A stretch of 64,000 bases of DNA, taken from assembly GCF_002443255.2 (NCBI RefSeq), contig NW_019211455.1:4136597-4200596 (forward strand), in the 5' to 3' direction. The translations under genes and the position numbers were made by a program. Position 1 is the first letter of the stretch. Every line of letters starts with the position of its first letter. Source of the DNA: Varroa destructor. Its lineage: Eukaryota; Arthropoda; Arachnida; Mesostigmata; Varroidae. This document shows, one piece after another, positions 13,151 through 27,340 of this stretch. The notes under the pieces are model-generated. The model saw only the letters and a program-made list of their open reading frames with translations. It had not been told where the DNA came from and ran no database searches.

Positions 13151-16100
13151 TGATATGTCGTGTAAGAACAGTGCGATTGCACTTTTTGCCGTAACGTACT
13201 GTGTCTTACCTTTTTCCGGGGCCGCAACTCGGAAAAATGACGATGCTGAGAATACGAATGACGGCAATAGCGTGACGGAAAATTTGAGGCACTTTAAAAT
13301 TGATTAATAGACGTCTGCATTTGCAAGCAGGGCACTGTGTTATGAATATCCGACAGAACGTACCGGTCCCATGGATTGGTTGACTGAAGTCTTCGAAAAC
13401 TTGTTCAGAACAATGGAGAGTCGAAATTTAGCGATCTGTAGAGTTATCTAATCTTCCGTAACACAGTTTATGCATGTGTACTCTATGACATCGAGCATTG
13501 CAGCTTCAATAGCCGAAGGCATTCTCATAGTAGCACCAACAAACCTCTCTCGATGTCGCAGATTTCAATAATGTTTTTCAGTACTCGTTTATATTGTTGC
13601 AATGGTATGTAATACGACGGAACCAAAATTCACTCGTTGGTGCTAAAATCACCTTTATGTAACCTTCATATTGTCGTCGTTACCGGTTCAACGTTTATGC
13701 TAATGTGGAGATAACGGAACTCTTGGTAGATAGTTAAGAATAACCAATCGTAAAAAGCATCAGCAGCAGATGCCTTTCTGTGCTATGTACATTTATGATC
13801 TGTCCCTTTTAGAAAATTAGTGAATGTAACTCCTTGACAAAGTTGTTCGATGGTGGTCCTGCGCAAGACCGCCATCGCTGCGGCGCCTCGGCATTAACAG
13901 CCTTAACTAAGTGGCACCTTTCGACTATATTATTATAGTTGCGGTTAATTTCGACATGAACGGCTAAAATTTTGAGTGGGCCATGCGCAGGTCGACGAGT
14001 CGGTGCAGACGCTTCGGTGCATTAGAGGATAAAGGGCTCCCGGCATCGGACTATCGTTCGTTGTTCTCTGTCGTTTTGCTGTTAGGTGGCCCCTCGCCCT
14101 ACCAATGGAAACCCACTTTCGGCACAAATGGGACCTCAACATCCCAACAGATATTCTTTCTTCTCTGACATTATTGGGTCATTTGGGATAAGGTAGCCTC
14201 TATATCGCGGCTGCTAAAGATATGCTGGCAGAAACCGACAGGCTCTTTCGATTCGAAAAAAGTGGATCGGGATTTCGCTCGCAAATGTTATAGCGAAAAT
14301 AGCAGCGGAGCAACAAAATTATCGGTCTAGAACGTCTGAGTTTAATTCATTCATAGTTGACAAAGGCTCGAGCCTGTGCGGTGACATTGAAGGTCGAACG
14401 AGGCAATAACACCATCCTACAGCAGAATAGGCGGTCAACGCTTCCTTGTAATATGGCAAATATTATTATACCTGAGCCATGACGAGGAAGCACTTCACAG
14501 TATCTATTGTACAATATATCGACCTTTGTTTGACTAGCTTGCGAATCAATTTATTTATTGACTGCTTGCACAAGTGTTCCCTTGCGTAGTCAGGGTGTCA
14601 TTATAACAGGTGTACGACGTACGCATCTTTTTGTAACTGGTGACGAGCTCGCTAAGTAACAAACTAAAGCTTAGATGACATAGAAAATGAGACAGATAGG
14701 GGAATGGGCTATGGAAAATGGTGCAGAAAACTTTGAACTTCACTACAGCATAGCTAAAATAAGAAAAGGTAAATCTTGCCGAACGCTGAAATACTGGAGG
14801 CTTGTCATTCAGACGAGGTTTTTGACCGATGGGACGAGTAAGGCCCAATTGTCAGGCAATAAGCATAAGTACTAACCCACTGTGGCAGAGCAGCCACTGA
14901 AGAAGGATACAGCCTGAACATATATCAGTGTTCCGCAGCAGCGTTCCCAAGTGTTTTTTTCCCAACTGAAAATAATATGTGTATAACTTTGGTAATAACG
15001 TACTGCGCACTTTATTATAGCAAATCTAACATAAATATAGAGAGGGAAAAAACGGGGACTAAAAATTTCGCACGGGGAACTTACCGCTGATAATACGTAT
15101 AAAATAAAACGAAATACATAAACATACAAAAAACTACTGAACGTACAGGTAGCCATATGGTCTGTAGTGCCTTCTCTAATGCCAATAGGTAATTGCTATA
15201 GGTGCGACGAAGAAACACAGCTGCTTGTCACGTGGTAGGCCAAAAACAAGCTCAAACAGAGGGCGCGAAGCCGTTGTCGGTATACAGATTTCGAGTGACA
15301 AGATGCATGACAAAGTGAATGCGTTCGTCTGGCTGCAGGAAGGGACTGACACGTAAGACTTTTGCCTAGGACAAAAAGCGCCCGGTCACTGTTGTCCATG
15401 TCAAACTATGAGAGAGATATCAGCAAAGTTTCTGCCGATCAATCGACTACAGCTCCGTCTGGGCTGCGGAGACTTTCCAGGCCAAAGAGCTCGAGTCAGC
15501 CGCAGCGATAAACCAAGTTGAACCAATTAAGCTTAGCGAGTTGTAAGGTCGAGTATAACCTAAGCGACAGCTTTATCTATTGCTTCGGCTGGCCGGCCTC
15601 CCGGCGGGTGGATGACCAAATCCCTCGTGGCAGTGGCAAAGGTAATCGTACATCATCATCATCAGCGTTGCCACCGCTTCTGTTAGCAGAGTAGGTGCGA
15701 CAATCGACACACACAGTGACCCGTCCGTGACCATTGCTCTGACTGAAATGGCGGGTACTCGTGGGCGCGTTCAAAACAGTCGAGGTTAGTCGACCGGCAA
15801 AATCAAACCGAACAACAAACGCAAGGACATACAGATGGCGACAGCCGTAGACGAGTTCAACACGGGGGGCGTTGCTGCCGTGAGTGGTGGTAGGTTGACC
15901 ACAGCCATTGGTATCGCTTTGTGTTGCAAAATAGCAACTACAGGCGGAGACACCGAGCGAATAAGAAAGACGTCAACGATAACTGATGTAACGTCGAAAA
16001 CAACATAGCAGGAACACAAGTTGGACACCATCACCAACAATGATCATAATCATCATCATGATAAGTAATATGGCATTTGGTAGTCATCGAGTGGTTAGCA

Positions 16101-19100
16101 TAGATGAAGGAGCGGACGCTTTGTTAATAAAATTGATTCCGAAGGAAGTGGGCGGAGCACATGGGCGACCTGACTTGCGCCGCCTCTCGATCGCACACGT
16201 GACTTTATCGAAGCCGCTGTTGCTATCGTAATATCAGGCCCGCCCGATGCGGCCGCAGTGCGTTGACGGTGACGATATTCAAAGCAAACCACTCGAAATC
16301 TACTGCTTCAGTGCGTTCCCTTATTTCGACTGGACGGTGACTTCGCGTTTCGTATCAGCAGAAGATTTGTCATCGTATCGATGGCTCTCGTACAGAAAAT
16401 ACGGATAGAAAAGTTATAGGAATAGACAGATATCTATAGACCTATACGACTTGTGTAGAAGTGTCTTTCAGAATGAACACTTCTCTTGGGAGATGAATCA
16501 GTTTATGCGATATTTGTTTATTTATTAAACATAATACCATGGCGTAGACAAACTTTATTCTAAAACTACCCAGTAATCTACGTTTTTCTGATACCGCAAG
16601 CAAGATCTGATTTGGACAATTCTAGATAGGTGTGCCACCTTGCACATAATAATTACTCTGGAGGTGAAAAGGAAGGAATGAAAAACATTTACATTTATGT
16701 GAACTAGTAACAAAAGACACGACAAAGATAACTACAAAAAATAGTTTTTGTTCGAGCCTCGGCTACCCACAGCTACATTGCCCTGTCACGTCCCAAATCG
16801 TCATGATCAACATCCAGCGTATGGTATCTCTCTATGGGGATTTGAGCAGTCTCTCCGATGTTTAAACGATGACTGCTCGAAAAAGAGGCCATAGTATCCT
16901 GTCGTTTATTAGCGCTCATTGTGCATCTCCCGCCGATTTTCTTCATAATGGTACAGCACAGCTAATGCAACACTCAATCACAATGGAAACCCTCCCAAGT
17001 ACGGCTCGTGCTCACCGCACGCGAGGCGACATCTCGCCATTGCAATAGCTCTAATGGTGAGAACGGTCATCAAAGAATACTGTTGCTCACTAGGAGAATG
17101 TTATGACTATGCAAAGTTGTAGAAAGACAAAGCAAACAAACAGACAGAGAGACGCACTTGTGCTTTTTAGGAGTTCTCTGTAGAAGCTTGTCTCAAATAG
17201 GGGGTACTTGCTCGGTCTCCCCTTTCTCCCTTCCCTCTCGTTATTCAACAGCCAGTTGTCCAATGGATAGGAGCAGTCCCTGGGTGCCGAAGACAGTGAC
17301 AGTACCCGCAATAGCAAACAATAGAACAACGGCAAACAGGAGGAGCGATAAACCGGCCTACGAAGGGGTGAACCGTTAGAAAGTGACGGCATTCTGTTTC
17401 TGGCGGATCGCCGTACGTAGGCATATGATGATACCCCGTTTGCTGCCTCTCAACTGCGGTTTGTCGAGCAGCAGCACCACTACAGATGGCGAGCTGCTCC
17501 TGTTGCTAATTCGGCGATTGAGGAATTGCAGTATCAGAAGCGACTTCTAGGCTTTCAGGAACGTGCTGGACACGTCAGCTGCGATCGTGAGCCTTCTCGT
17601 ACTAACTCCTGCTCACAAACACTGCGTGTGATATGAAGGCGCAGAAAAGACACTTCACCTTGCCGCCTGCGATTGGCGATGTTGATTTTGAGTAAATGAT
17701 GGTGTGGCTTGGAAAATTTCTAAATATGACGAACAAAAGGAAATGAATCTTAAAACAGAGTGCCATTAATTATTTTGGTAATATGTTTCTAATTTGAATA
17801 AAAGATGATTTAAATATATGTATATATATGATAGAGAGGGGGAAACGGTATAATTTCGTGCATTCGATTCCCAGTACTTTAGCCCAAGGCACCTACAAAA
17901 CATGGTTTCAATCATGCTGCAATCAATATATAAATGGAGACATTATGGAAACGTAATAACAATATAAAAAAAAAGGACGATTGGTCTGCTACAGAAGAAA
18001 GCAACGATCAATGTAAAACCGCTTCATGCTTTTACGGCGACATATACATCTGCGCTATACTGATTTATTAATAATAATAATCATAGTAAGAATGCAAGTA
18101 AACACTTAAGCATTATTAATATTGGATAAGTTACAATGGTAAAACTTACATGAGGTCTTCTGCGCATTTGCCCGAAACGAAACTTATGGTCTATTCGTTA
18201 GTTACTTGCACCATATTGATAAAGACAAAGAACTACCTGGCCGTTTTTCAATGGGTGCAACCTCAGCGGCATTCAGCTTCAGAAAGTACCTCTCGAAGCG
18301 TCCGACTGTGAAGTCCTACATCAAACACTCAATATCAATGATATCCTCAGTCGAAAAACTTCGTCTAAAGAACTCCATGCCTTTAGCTAATGTCTGTTGC
18401 TTCGCACCACAGGAACTTCCGCGATAATAGGTAAAAAAAAAAAACACTCTCCCTAAGTCAAGGTTATACTGAAACAATGTAATTCTCTATTCGTCTGTCA
18501 GTGTTCTCGATGTTCGCGACGCTCCCCATCCCAATGCTCGTCGGGACGTCGTAAGTCGCGTTTGGCTGTCCAGTCATTTTATGTTACTTCACCTTCATTC
18601 TCTATCTGTCGTTGTGTTTGTTGTTGTTGCTTGAGCGGCGCGTCTACTGAGTACTTACTAATACATCGTAAGACTAATTACCGTTCAACGAACGTAGAGA
18701 AGCTCTCGATATCGACACACTGGTTCTACGGTTTAGTGTCTGTTTGTGTGTGACTAAAGACAGTATCTATCTCTACAACAAACTATAGCGCCTATGGACG
18801 TTCCCTGCTTAGCACACATACACGGTTTGGCATCTGCGTCTGCCAGCACCCAAACTCGCTTGACGATGGACATATCGGTGTCCGGTGAGGTCGTTACGCC
18901 AAACGATCATAGTAGTGGGAGGTTCGGGGGGTCGAAAGTCACGTAGTGAAAGAAGAAAGGGGTCGATGGTTCGCGCTTCAGCAGGACTAGAATAGATAAC
19001 TACGATATATGTACATGTATATATTTATGTATGTGTAGAGCCATAATTATAGTGTGGTACTGGCTTTGGCGGCGAAGGAATCTTGTCGTAGACGCAGACC

Positions 19101-19382
19101 TGGCCACTGCTAATTCGTCGATGATGGCGTTGCTGCAACGACGCAGAAGCGTCGTCGACGTTGTGGAAAAGTGCTGCCATAAAGAAAGAATTTGCTAAAC
19201 AAGGGTTGACGATAAAGATGTTCAAGCGGACAACGATGAGCAAAGGAAATAAGACGTTATTTGACAGATGAGAAAATTTTATATCTTGAAACAGACCACG
19301 AGCATATAGGCGACGACATAAATAATCACTACGTGTATGATATGCGTAAATAAGCCTATGATAAAAGAGTGTTCAACCAATA

Positions 19383-19420
19383 GCTGCTGCTGCTGCTGCT
19401 GCAGCCGCCGCCGCCGCCGT
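19383..19420. repeat. Compound (GCT)n–(GCC)n trinucleotide tract
   Basis: About six GCT units are followed, through a single GCA, by five GCC units. The open frame across it on the – strand is mostly alanine and is not taken as coding. Confidence 0.9.
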
Positions 19421-21202
19421 CGGTGCGACTGCTGTGAGAACAGTAACTCTGGTAAACAAAAAAGACTGTAAAAGAAGATAATTCACTTCAAGCAGGCAAC
19501 AGAAACTAAGGTAATAGTAGTTAATAATAACATTAACAATAGCAACAGTGACAAAAGAAGCGGGAGACGAAGAAGTCATCATTTTAGGCTCTCGTTGGCC
19601 AGCTTGCGTCTGACCTAGCTTTCGACTACCCACTGATGTGTGTATCCATATCATTTCGCTCCGTGTGCGACCCATATCTAGTCTCACTCCATCAGCACCG
19701 AACCTGAAACTACTATGGTCTCCAGTATTTCCTCTACCTGAAGCAGCAGTGGCATTAGCTCCTCACCAATTGCAAATGTGTTTACACGGCAGCGAACGGG
19801 AGACCGCGACTACTCGGGGGGCTATTCTATGTTGGGCTGGAACGCAAACTGGCCTCCTCCTGGCGCCTCCCCCGCCCTCGCTGGTTATAGATGATCCGCA
19901 GCAGCAGCAGCGTTCGACTATCGTCAGCGCAGCCAATCAAAACAGAAGAAATATGAGTTACTTCAAAGAAATAATGAGGGGACTGAATGGAAACGTTAAG
20001 ATGATAATTCGCGGCAAAAATGGTAGGAATTACAATATTCGGCCGAGCTGAATTGAAAATCATGGATGGTCGTATGTAAGTCTGATATAATCTAAATTGG
20101 TAAATTTCACGACGAGACTGAACCGGGCGGGTGAAGATAGAAGCGGCATGTGGAGTCAGAAAAAAAAACGAAAGCAAGAAGAGTAATTGTTGTAGGAAAT
20201 TGTCTAGATAGTAGATGTGTACTTGGTTTTTTTTTATAGCAGCAGAAGATGGCAATCGATTTTTGTAAATAAACACATTTAGTTACAGGTTTGGTGGATT
20301 ATCGACCTGACAAGCAATATGCCTTTGATGGATCTCGTAGACAAAGCGTGCGCGTTCAGTAAAAATGTATGACATTAACACAATAGATAGAACTGAGCAA
20401 ATTAATGCTGTCGTCAACAGCGGTTTACATTATCAATGTGATATGTTCAAGCGTCTAAGTTTCAAGTTAGTGACATAATCTCTTCGAGGGCATTTTCTAT
20501 TGTACCTAATCGTTTGTTCGGCGACACCGAGAATAAGCAGCAGTTGTCAAACTGCACCTTTCAGGACCGTCGCATTCATTTAGCCTTAAACAATAGCCTT
20601 TACCGTCGTCCATCTTCCTGTACACCTGTGCACTATGTCGCACAGCCTATGCATTATCAGATACATTGTGCTGTACTGCAAAAGCCGTTTCTCCGCAGAT
20701 GGTCTACCCCAAGTAATCATCATCACCACTATAGAAACTTGGGTTAAACATATATCTGGGCCAGTAACGCTCACAGCATCAGGGACAGCGCATAGTGAAT
20801 AGGTACCCTTTTGTCACGTCTTCCTGCCATAACACCGGCTGTAGATGCACACACGAGTGTACCATCTATACAAGTAAACGTCTTGCTCGCCTTTACTCAT
20901 TGTGACAATTACTGCTGCTGCTGCTGCTGCTGCTATTTTTATCTTTGGCTTTGATTTTGTACGCTGTCGTCGTTTTTTTGGGGTCCGCCTTCCATCCCTT
21001 ATTCCCTATAGATCTGCCGACCTGTCGGCTACGACACGCGAACGCTTGATATTATTTTACAAGATAGCGGTCAGCCAACGGGCCATCATAATGTCGGTGA
21101 TCGCAACGACAAAGCTCTTTCGATAGTGTTGCGTCAATTCGAAACGAAAAATAGTTGTTTCTCTCCAACCTTTAACGAAATGTGACGATTGATACCTTCT
21201 CA

Positions 21203-21224
21203 TCGTCGTCGTCGTCGTCGTCGT
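21203..21224. repeat. (CGT)n trinucleotide tract
   Basis: About seven perfect CGT units. A tract of TGGC units follows at 21,343–21,367. Confidence 0.9.
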
Positions 21225-23584
21225 TGATACGGGACGTTTTTGGCTTCTGTGTTGTTGTCTTGGGAGGCAATTTTCTACCGCAAGGACAACTAGCATTCTT
21301 AAAAGTCAAGAGCCGTCGGTTGATGCGCCTGCTGGATACTTAGCTGGCTGGCTGGCTGGCTGGCTGGTCCCCATTCGTGTTAGCGGTATCTAGTCCTTTT
21401 TGTTATTGTTTCTTTGAATCTTTTGATCTTTGTGTAGCTCTATCCACCTCGGCGCTGAGGACGATAGTAATAACCCTTACGAATAGAAAGAAAGCTACGC
21501 GGCCGAATAACCGCAACATGGTATCATTGAGATTGTTGTTTAGCAATATATTTCTTATATTGTTTTTTTCCGTCGTTATTGTCGCGACCTGGTATCAGAT
21601 GAGTGCTACAATTGCTACCATAGATTTTTTCAGTTTTTGTGGCAATATTTAGATATTCTATAAACGAACTCGTTACATTATACATTTACCTGATGTGTTT
21701 ATCTCTAATTTTCGCCCTCTTCGAACCTTATCAATATTCCTGTTTTACCGCTACTGCATAAACTTTGTAGTTCTTCCATGTACGCCCATGCATATCCCTT
21801 TGTACGTGATGCACGCATGTGCCTCTCCAACTAAGGTAAGGCTTAAAGATGCATTTCCCTTCTGCCCCAACTGAGCTGATACCGAAAACGAAATGCATAA
21901 TTTATGTATCGGTTGCATGATTTGAACTGTGACCTTTTATCGATTGACCTTTGTTTATTTGATCCTCGGTTACGCTCGGAACAGGTGACAAAGACGTAAA
22001 ACGAAAATTCCCAAAGAAAAACAATGTAAAATATTACAAATGCATAGAAAGCGAATCACTTCTTCAAGTAGCACTTGATGCCTTCCGCCGGTACGTGCCA
22101 CCATTGTATGTGGCGTGCAGTTGTGCATACGATAACTATTTTTATCCGATAGAACGCTATTGCTCCGATTCGTCATCACGGATTTGCACGTTAAGCTAGC
22201 CGTTGGGCTAGTATTATCCGCCAGACGCATCTGCTACAGAACGAATGTTTCTCTATGAAGATCTAACTTCAGGTTGGCGAAAGTTTAACATAGTAGGCTC
22301 GGAATCCCTGCGTCCCCTCAAGTGCATGATCTTATGGAATTCTTCTTGCGATCAAACCTTTAAGAGCCTCGGTATGGCTCTATGACTCTTAGTCCACATA
22401 CAAGATAGCCGAAACTGTCGCTTCATTCTTATACAAATTTATTGTCAGGTCGTTCGGATGGCGTTTATGGCCGAGTCTCCCATTTTGCCATTAACCTTAT
22501 CGGGCAATATAGCTCATAGTGTTGAAAGTGATAATTTGGGTTTGTTGTCTAATTAAACGCTTTGTCAAACACAGGATCACACGAGATTAGCTTGATCAGT
22601 CTTTGAATTTATCGAAATCAACTCATCAAACGAAAACATCGAAAACCTTGTAGTAACGCAGCGACCACCTGGCGTCCGTGATCGTGACGGCACGACACAG
22701 TCATCGATGCTATATTCTGAGCGTTTGTCTTGTGTCAGTAAGATAGAATCAAACATAAAACAATAATAAAATAAATTGGCGACTTATTTGATGATCGATT
22801 ACAGTTGATAGAATGAGCTGGACAATCAGGTGATATTCAGCAAAGGGAGGCATTGATCTGAAATTGGTAAACTTATTCGACAGCAGCGATAACGAAGACG
22901 ACCCCAACGAAATCGCTTGCGCTTGAATTTAAAGCGAAGCAAATAAAGAGAATGGTGAAACGATCATGGGGTCCAGCCCATTTCTCGTCTTGAGGTAGAT
23001 AAATAACTAAGGAAAAAATGTTAACGGCCGCGTCATGACCATAGTCGAAAGGACGACTCGCTGTGGGTCTGGCCGATGCATTCTCGCCGACGACACAGTG
23101 ATCCTTCAAAGGGGAACCACAGATGAAGAATAGTAGTAGTATACGAGAACCACAACAACCAGTTAGCAGAATGCACGGCTACCGGTTGACTATTGTGAAT
23201 CAAACATAGCTGTCCTTGCACATACATTGTTTACACGCGTGCATGTATGTATCTGACCGTGCATTGACGCCATTGATAGCACATTGGCTGTTTATTGAAT
23301 AACAAAGACTTTATGCAGTCTAGTCACACATCAGGAGATGAGTCGTTGAGCTCACACTGAACGCAGCAGTTACCGCCTGTTGTTGGACGGTGACCACTTC
23401 AATGGCTTCTGTCTTTCGCTGCCTTCGATCTTTTCCTTCCTTTCTTTCATTTCTATTCGCATTCGTATTTCATTCTGTTGAAAATGTGGCCCGTCAACAA
23501 CGACAAACCGACTGCGTTCACAATTTCACCGAGAGAAGAAACGAAAAACATTAAATGGTCAATGGGCTTGGCCTTTATGCATGC

Positions 23585-23589
<5 letters not shown>

Positions 23590-23648
<59 letters not shown>

Positions 23649-23665
23649 TTATGTGTGTGTGTGTA
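23590..23665. repeat. (GT)n microsatellite, interrupted
   Basis: About 76 bp of GT alternation with interruptions (GTTT, TTAT). Long alternating purine–pyrimidine GT tracts can adopt Z-DNA. Confidence 0.95.
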
Positions 23666-25383
23666 TGCAGCCGATGAACACCGATATCAGGTTGTGAAAT
23701 AGGCCACTCAAGGATTACCAACTATTTGAAAAATAATTTCATCATAGCGGCAGTAAAAGTAGTAGTTGTAGTAATGCCAAAATAATGACAGACTTCAACG
23801 CCAACTATATAACCTTATTTGTATTTCGATTTAGCCGAACCTTGATCATTTGGAAAATTGGCGCGGTAGCCCCGTCGACGATCGCATATCAACACAAGCT
23901 GACTAGCTAACTATAGTGTGGCAAAGCACTTCATTAGGCACGCAGTTAAATAACTTAGGAGTGACGTTTCAGAAACAACGTTCCTAGCAATGTAAATGAA
24001 AGAAAAAGTTAGAGTTAAATGCCTCTTTGTCTATCGGCATAGAACGGTTTCTGCACGACGCACCTAAAACTATTAGTATCGTAGTAACGAGCCCATGATT
24101 CTCACTTCGAAATTCTCCCATAGCGAAGCAATTCCGCCGCTCTACCAGCAAAGATCTCGGATAAGTTTCGAATAAACCCACTTTCTATCTGTATCGTCTC
24201 GGTATGTTAAGTCTACGAAAGGCTGTCACCTATATAAGATAGAGCTAAACATCCTACAGGCCGCACTATTGTTGAAAGGTTTTCCTTCAAAGAACGATTG
24301 CCCCCACAAATTGGTCGGATTCAGTCAACTGGGCACGTTAGCAAATGAAATAAGTGTAGTTAATATCATTTTCGCTTTGCAGGCCCTACCATAATATATG
24401 AAAAGAGCCATTTCAGCGGTTAGTCGTCATGTCGTTGCGGAAGCTAGCAAGGTCAGATATTACCTTGAACAACGTTCATTGTTATTTTTCTATCGCTACA
24501 TGTCGACGGAATTTACCACTGTTTGCGCCGTTGGCGCGGCTGTATCTGATAGCAGTGTCGTAACAACTTCAAAGTAACGAATGATGGTCTTCTAGGACCG
24601 ATTATTTCGTTCTATGCCAGCGTTACACTCGAACACGATGATCGCTTCAAGGGATGCCCACGTCGGCTAACGTTACTATTGTTATTATTATGTCTAAGTT
24701 ACGCGCTCAGTCACAGAACAAGCTAGATAAGCCGGTTTGTTGGCGGCTGGGTTAATAGGCAACTTCTTATATTTACCATGGAACGCCACCAGCTAACGTC
24801 AGCTGTTGATCGGTCGAGCTGAATCACACAGTACACAGTACTGTGTTGCGTGCCGTCTATCAAGACGTAAGTACATGGATTTCGGTGCCTTTGGGCCTGG
24901 CCAGTGTTGTACCCACCTAGCTGCCCACCTACTGATATTATGGTAAGCGATAAGAACATGCGACCGCCGATCGGGATTGCTGTGTTGTTTATGCGGTGGA
25001 CTGCCTCCCACACTTCCGAATATTGACGAAAGTTCCGTGTTCCTTCTGAAGACGTCGGCAATGTTCGGCAAAAACCAACTTATAACACAGAAAACAAAGC
25101 GCTTTTACTTAAATTGGAAGTAGGGAAGCTGAGCGGAAGAGAAGAAAAACGGCGTGAACGTTGTTGAGTTGAATTTGCCACTGAAATCACGCAAATGCGG
25201 CTTTAACAATAATGGCCAACGGTAGCCAGGCTGTTGGACGATGCTTATCTCAAGACAAAATATCATCGTGCTTCCGTTCGAGATCTACTATTTGTGATAT
25301 TTCTTTGTGATTTTTTAATGCTACGTCTGTTAGTGTGTACTTACCTTTTATGCTATATATATTACGTTATACATACTTGTGCA

Positions 25384-25418
<35 letters not shown>
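25384..25418. repeat. (GCGT)n tetranucleotide microsatellite
   Basis: About nine perfect GCGT units, CpG-rich and alternating purine–pyrimidine throughout. Confidence 0.95.
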
Positions 25419-26977
25419 ATAATGACGAAGTCTCGCGTAGGTCGCAGTGTCTTCAATGACTTGTTAATTATAGATAGCTGGTTTACTGGCTTCAAAAGCA
25501 TATGACTATTGATATCCAATACTCGAAAAAAACAACGCTGAATAGCTATACACAAAAAAAACCGAAAAAATACTATTTAAATAGCAACGGCATCAGTAAA
25601 TATTTATCTGTATGCTATAACAGAAGGACGAATTTCGCGTGCGCACTGCCGTTCGGACTAAGATTTCGAACGCACTTGGTTAGAAATATATTATAGAACA
25701 CGCTATTTCTCAGAATACTAATGATACTCTGACAGAGTTGATTCATTCAATGACGCATTTCACTGGCGAGTCTGACACATTACTCCAGAACCAGTATTAC
25801 CTCTATCAGTATAGATCAGAATTAGTATTGGGTCGGAATTATACGCAGTCTCATACGTCACATGTTTCAGAACCGCGCATTGTCTTTTATCGTATGAGAT
25901 AGATAGATAGCTTGCATTACATTTGCAATTAACCGAACCGGAAATTGCTAGACAGTAACAGCGCCGCGTGATAAGTACTCGACCAGATAGTTTTTCTATT
26001 TATTCGCTGCTTTACTGTTGATAACTTCCCCGAGCGCCTGGTCGGGGGGTAGCAGCGACCAGAGTTCGGCATTTGTCTTTTCCTCTTTTGTCTCCTAGCG
26101 ATGGCAAAAAAACAGGAATCACGTTATTAAGAGCGACATTTCCTGTTCGGATGGTACAAGCGAATCCGAGGGCTTCGATATCAAATCATTTCTGGACTAC
26201 TGCTAGCGCTAAAGTGACCGTTTTCTAACATGTTTCACGTTTGTTTTTTACACACTTATTTACAGTGCTCCAGCAGCTTCTAGACAACCATATACCTATC
26301 ATACGTGTTTCCAGACGAAATTACTCTATCTATCTATGGTTTATCGAAGTAAATCGATAGCGTAATACATCTGCCCGCTAGTTACTCCTTTTTGGGCCAC
26401 GGCAAGTTTTATCACCACATAAACTTAGGGCGTGTTCAAGGTAACTCCTTTGTTTAATCCAGGAAGTAATTGAATCATGACGATAGGGTCTGACGTTATC
26501 TTCAGGTAACCACATTACGTAATTTTGATTATTACACTAACGATGAATAAATCGTTTAAAAAAACTCAAAATAGTAAGCTACGTTCGTCCCTTCATTTTC
26601 GACGGATATCTCACGCTAACAAACAAATGCCTCTTATACCATCAATTTATGCTCGAACCTACCCGACACCGCCATTGAACTCGATTCCTCTTCTAAACGA
26701 CGCCATTCTCGCATCCGTTCTTTGTCCGCCGCCTAACAGGTAGAGGTTTAACCATTCTGTTTCTATGGCGACTGGGTGTTCCAGGTGAACTTTTTGTTGA
26801 CTAGAGCTCCGCGAATTGGACCAGCAATACACGATACGCATTTCCCACTGGCCTGAAATCCACTCACTTTTTACTTAGTTTCCGCATTTTTAGTATTTAC
26901 ATTATAATTTTGTAACATTATGTATTGTGTTACATTTAAAATACCATTTTGGCCAAGCGAGCTTTTAGAATCTAAAC

Positions 26978-27340
26978 TCACTCTGCTTCCGTGAGAAGCC
27001 TCTCCGATCGCAGCAGTACGTTCTTGTCCTTCAAGTCCTGATATCTAGTTACTTCCTCACTGGCCTTCAATACTCCAATTTCCGTTTTTAAAACGTTTGC
27101 ACGATTCACACATTTCTTCTGTACAAAATTCAACTTATTTTCACTCACAAGTATCGGAGTATTTAGCAATAAAGGTTCGTCTGCTCGAAGCACGTCAAAC
27201 TTCACCGGATTCGTTTTCGTAACAACCTTGTATAATGGCTTTCCATGAATCAAAATAGGCGAAGTAACGGCAACAGTCCTCGCTTGGTGCGCACGGCGTC
27301 GGCGTCGTAATTGCCGCTGGCATACGCAGAGGTGCCCACG
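26978..27340 (-). CDS. Doubtful open frame, possible terminal exon
   Basis: An open frame of about 120 codons on the – strand ends in TGA at 26,978–26,980. It has no in-frame ATG near its 5' end, so if real it would be a last exon entered through a splice site. A weak candidate acceptor (…CGAACTTCAG) precedes 27,340. The peptide begins Arg-rich, then has two similar short segments (TSPILIHGKPLYK and LNTPILVSENKLNF) and a charged, helix-prone C-terminal part. I do not recognise a family. Open frames this long occur by chance here, and an overlapping frame on the same strand also codes for a peptide of about 40 residues, so a chance frame is the more likely reading. Confidence 0.2.
   Translation of the reverse strand, partial: RGHLCVCQRQLRRRRRAHQARTVAVTSPILIHGKPLYKVVTKTNPVKFDVLRADEPLLLNTPILVSENKLNFVQKKCVNRANVLKTEIGVLKASEEVTRYQDLKDKNVLLRSERLLTEAE

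Larger units (their letters stand above)
12000..22999. other. Non-coding stretch rich in di- and trinucleotide repeats
   Basis: No supported exon was found. The stretch contains a 41-bp TA tract (12,439–12,479), a compound TA/CA tract (13,085–13,150), ATC repeats (15,651–15,664), a GCT-to-GCC compound tract (19,383–19,420), CTG repeats (20,912–20,934), CGT repeats (21,203–21,224) and TGGC repeats (21,343–21,367). Open frames of up to 149 codons overlap these repeats or are of low complexity. Confidence 0.5.
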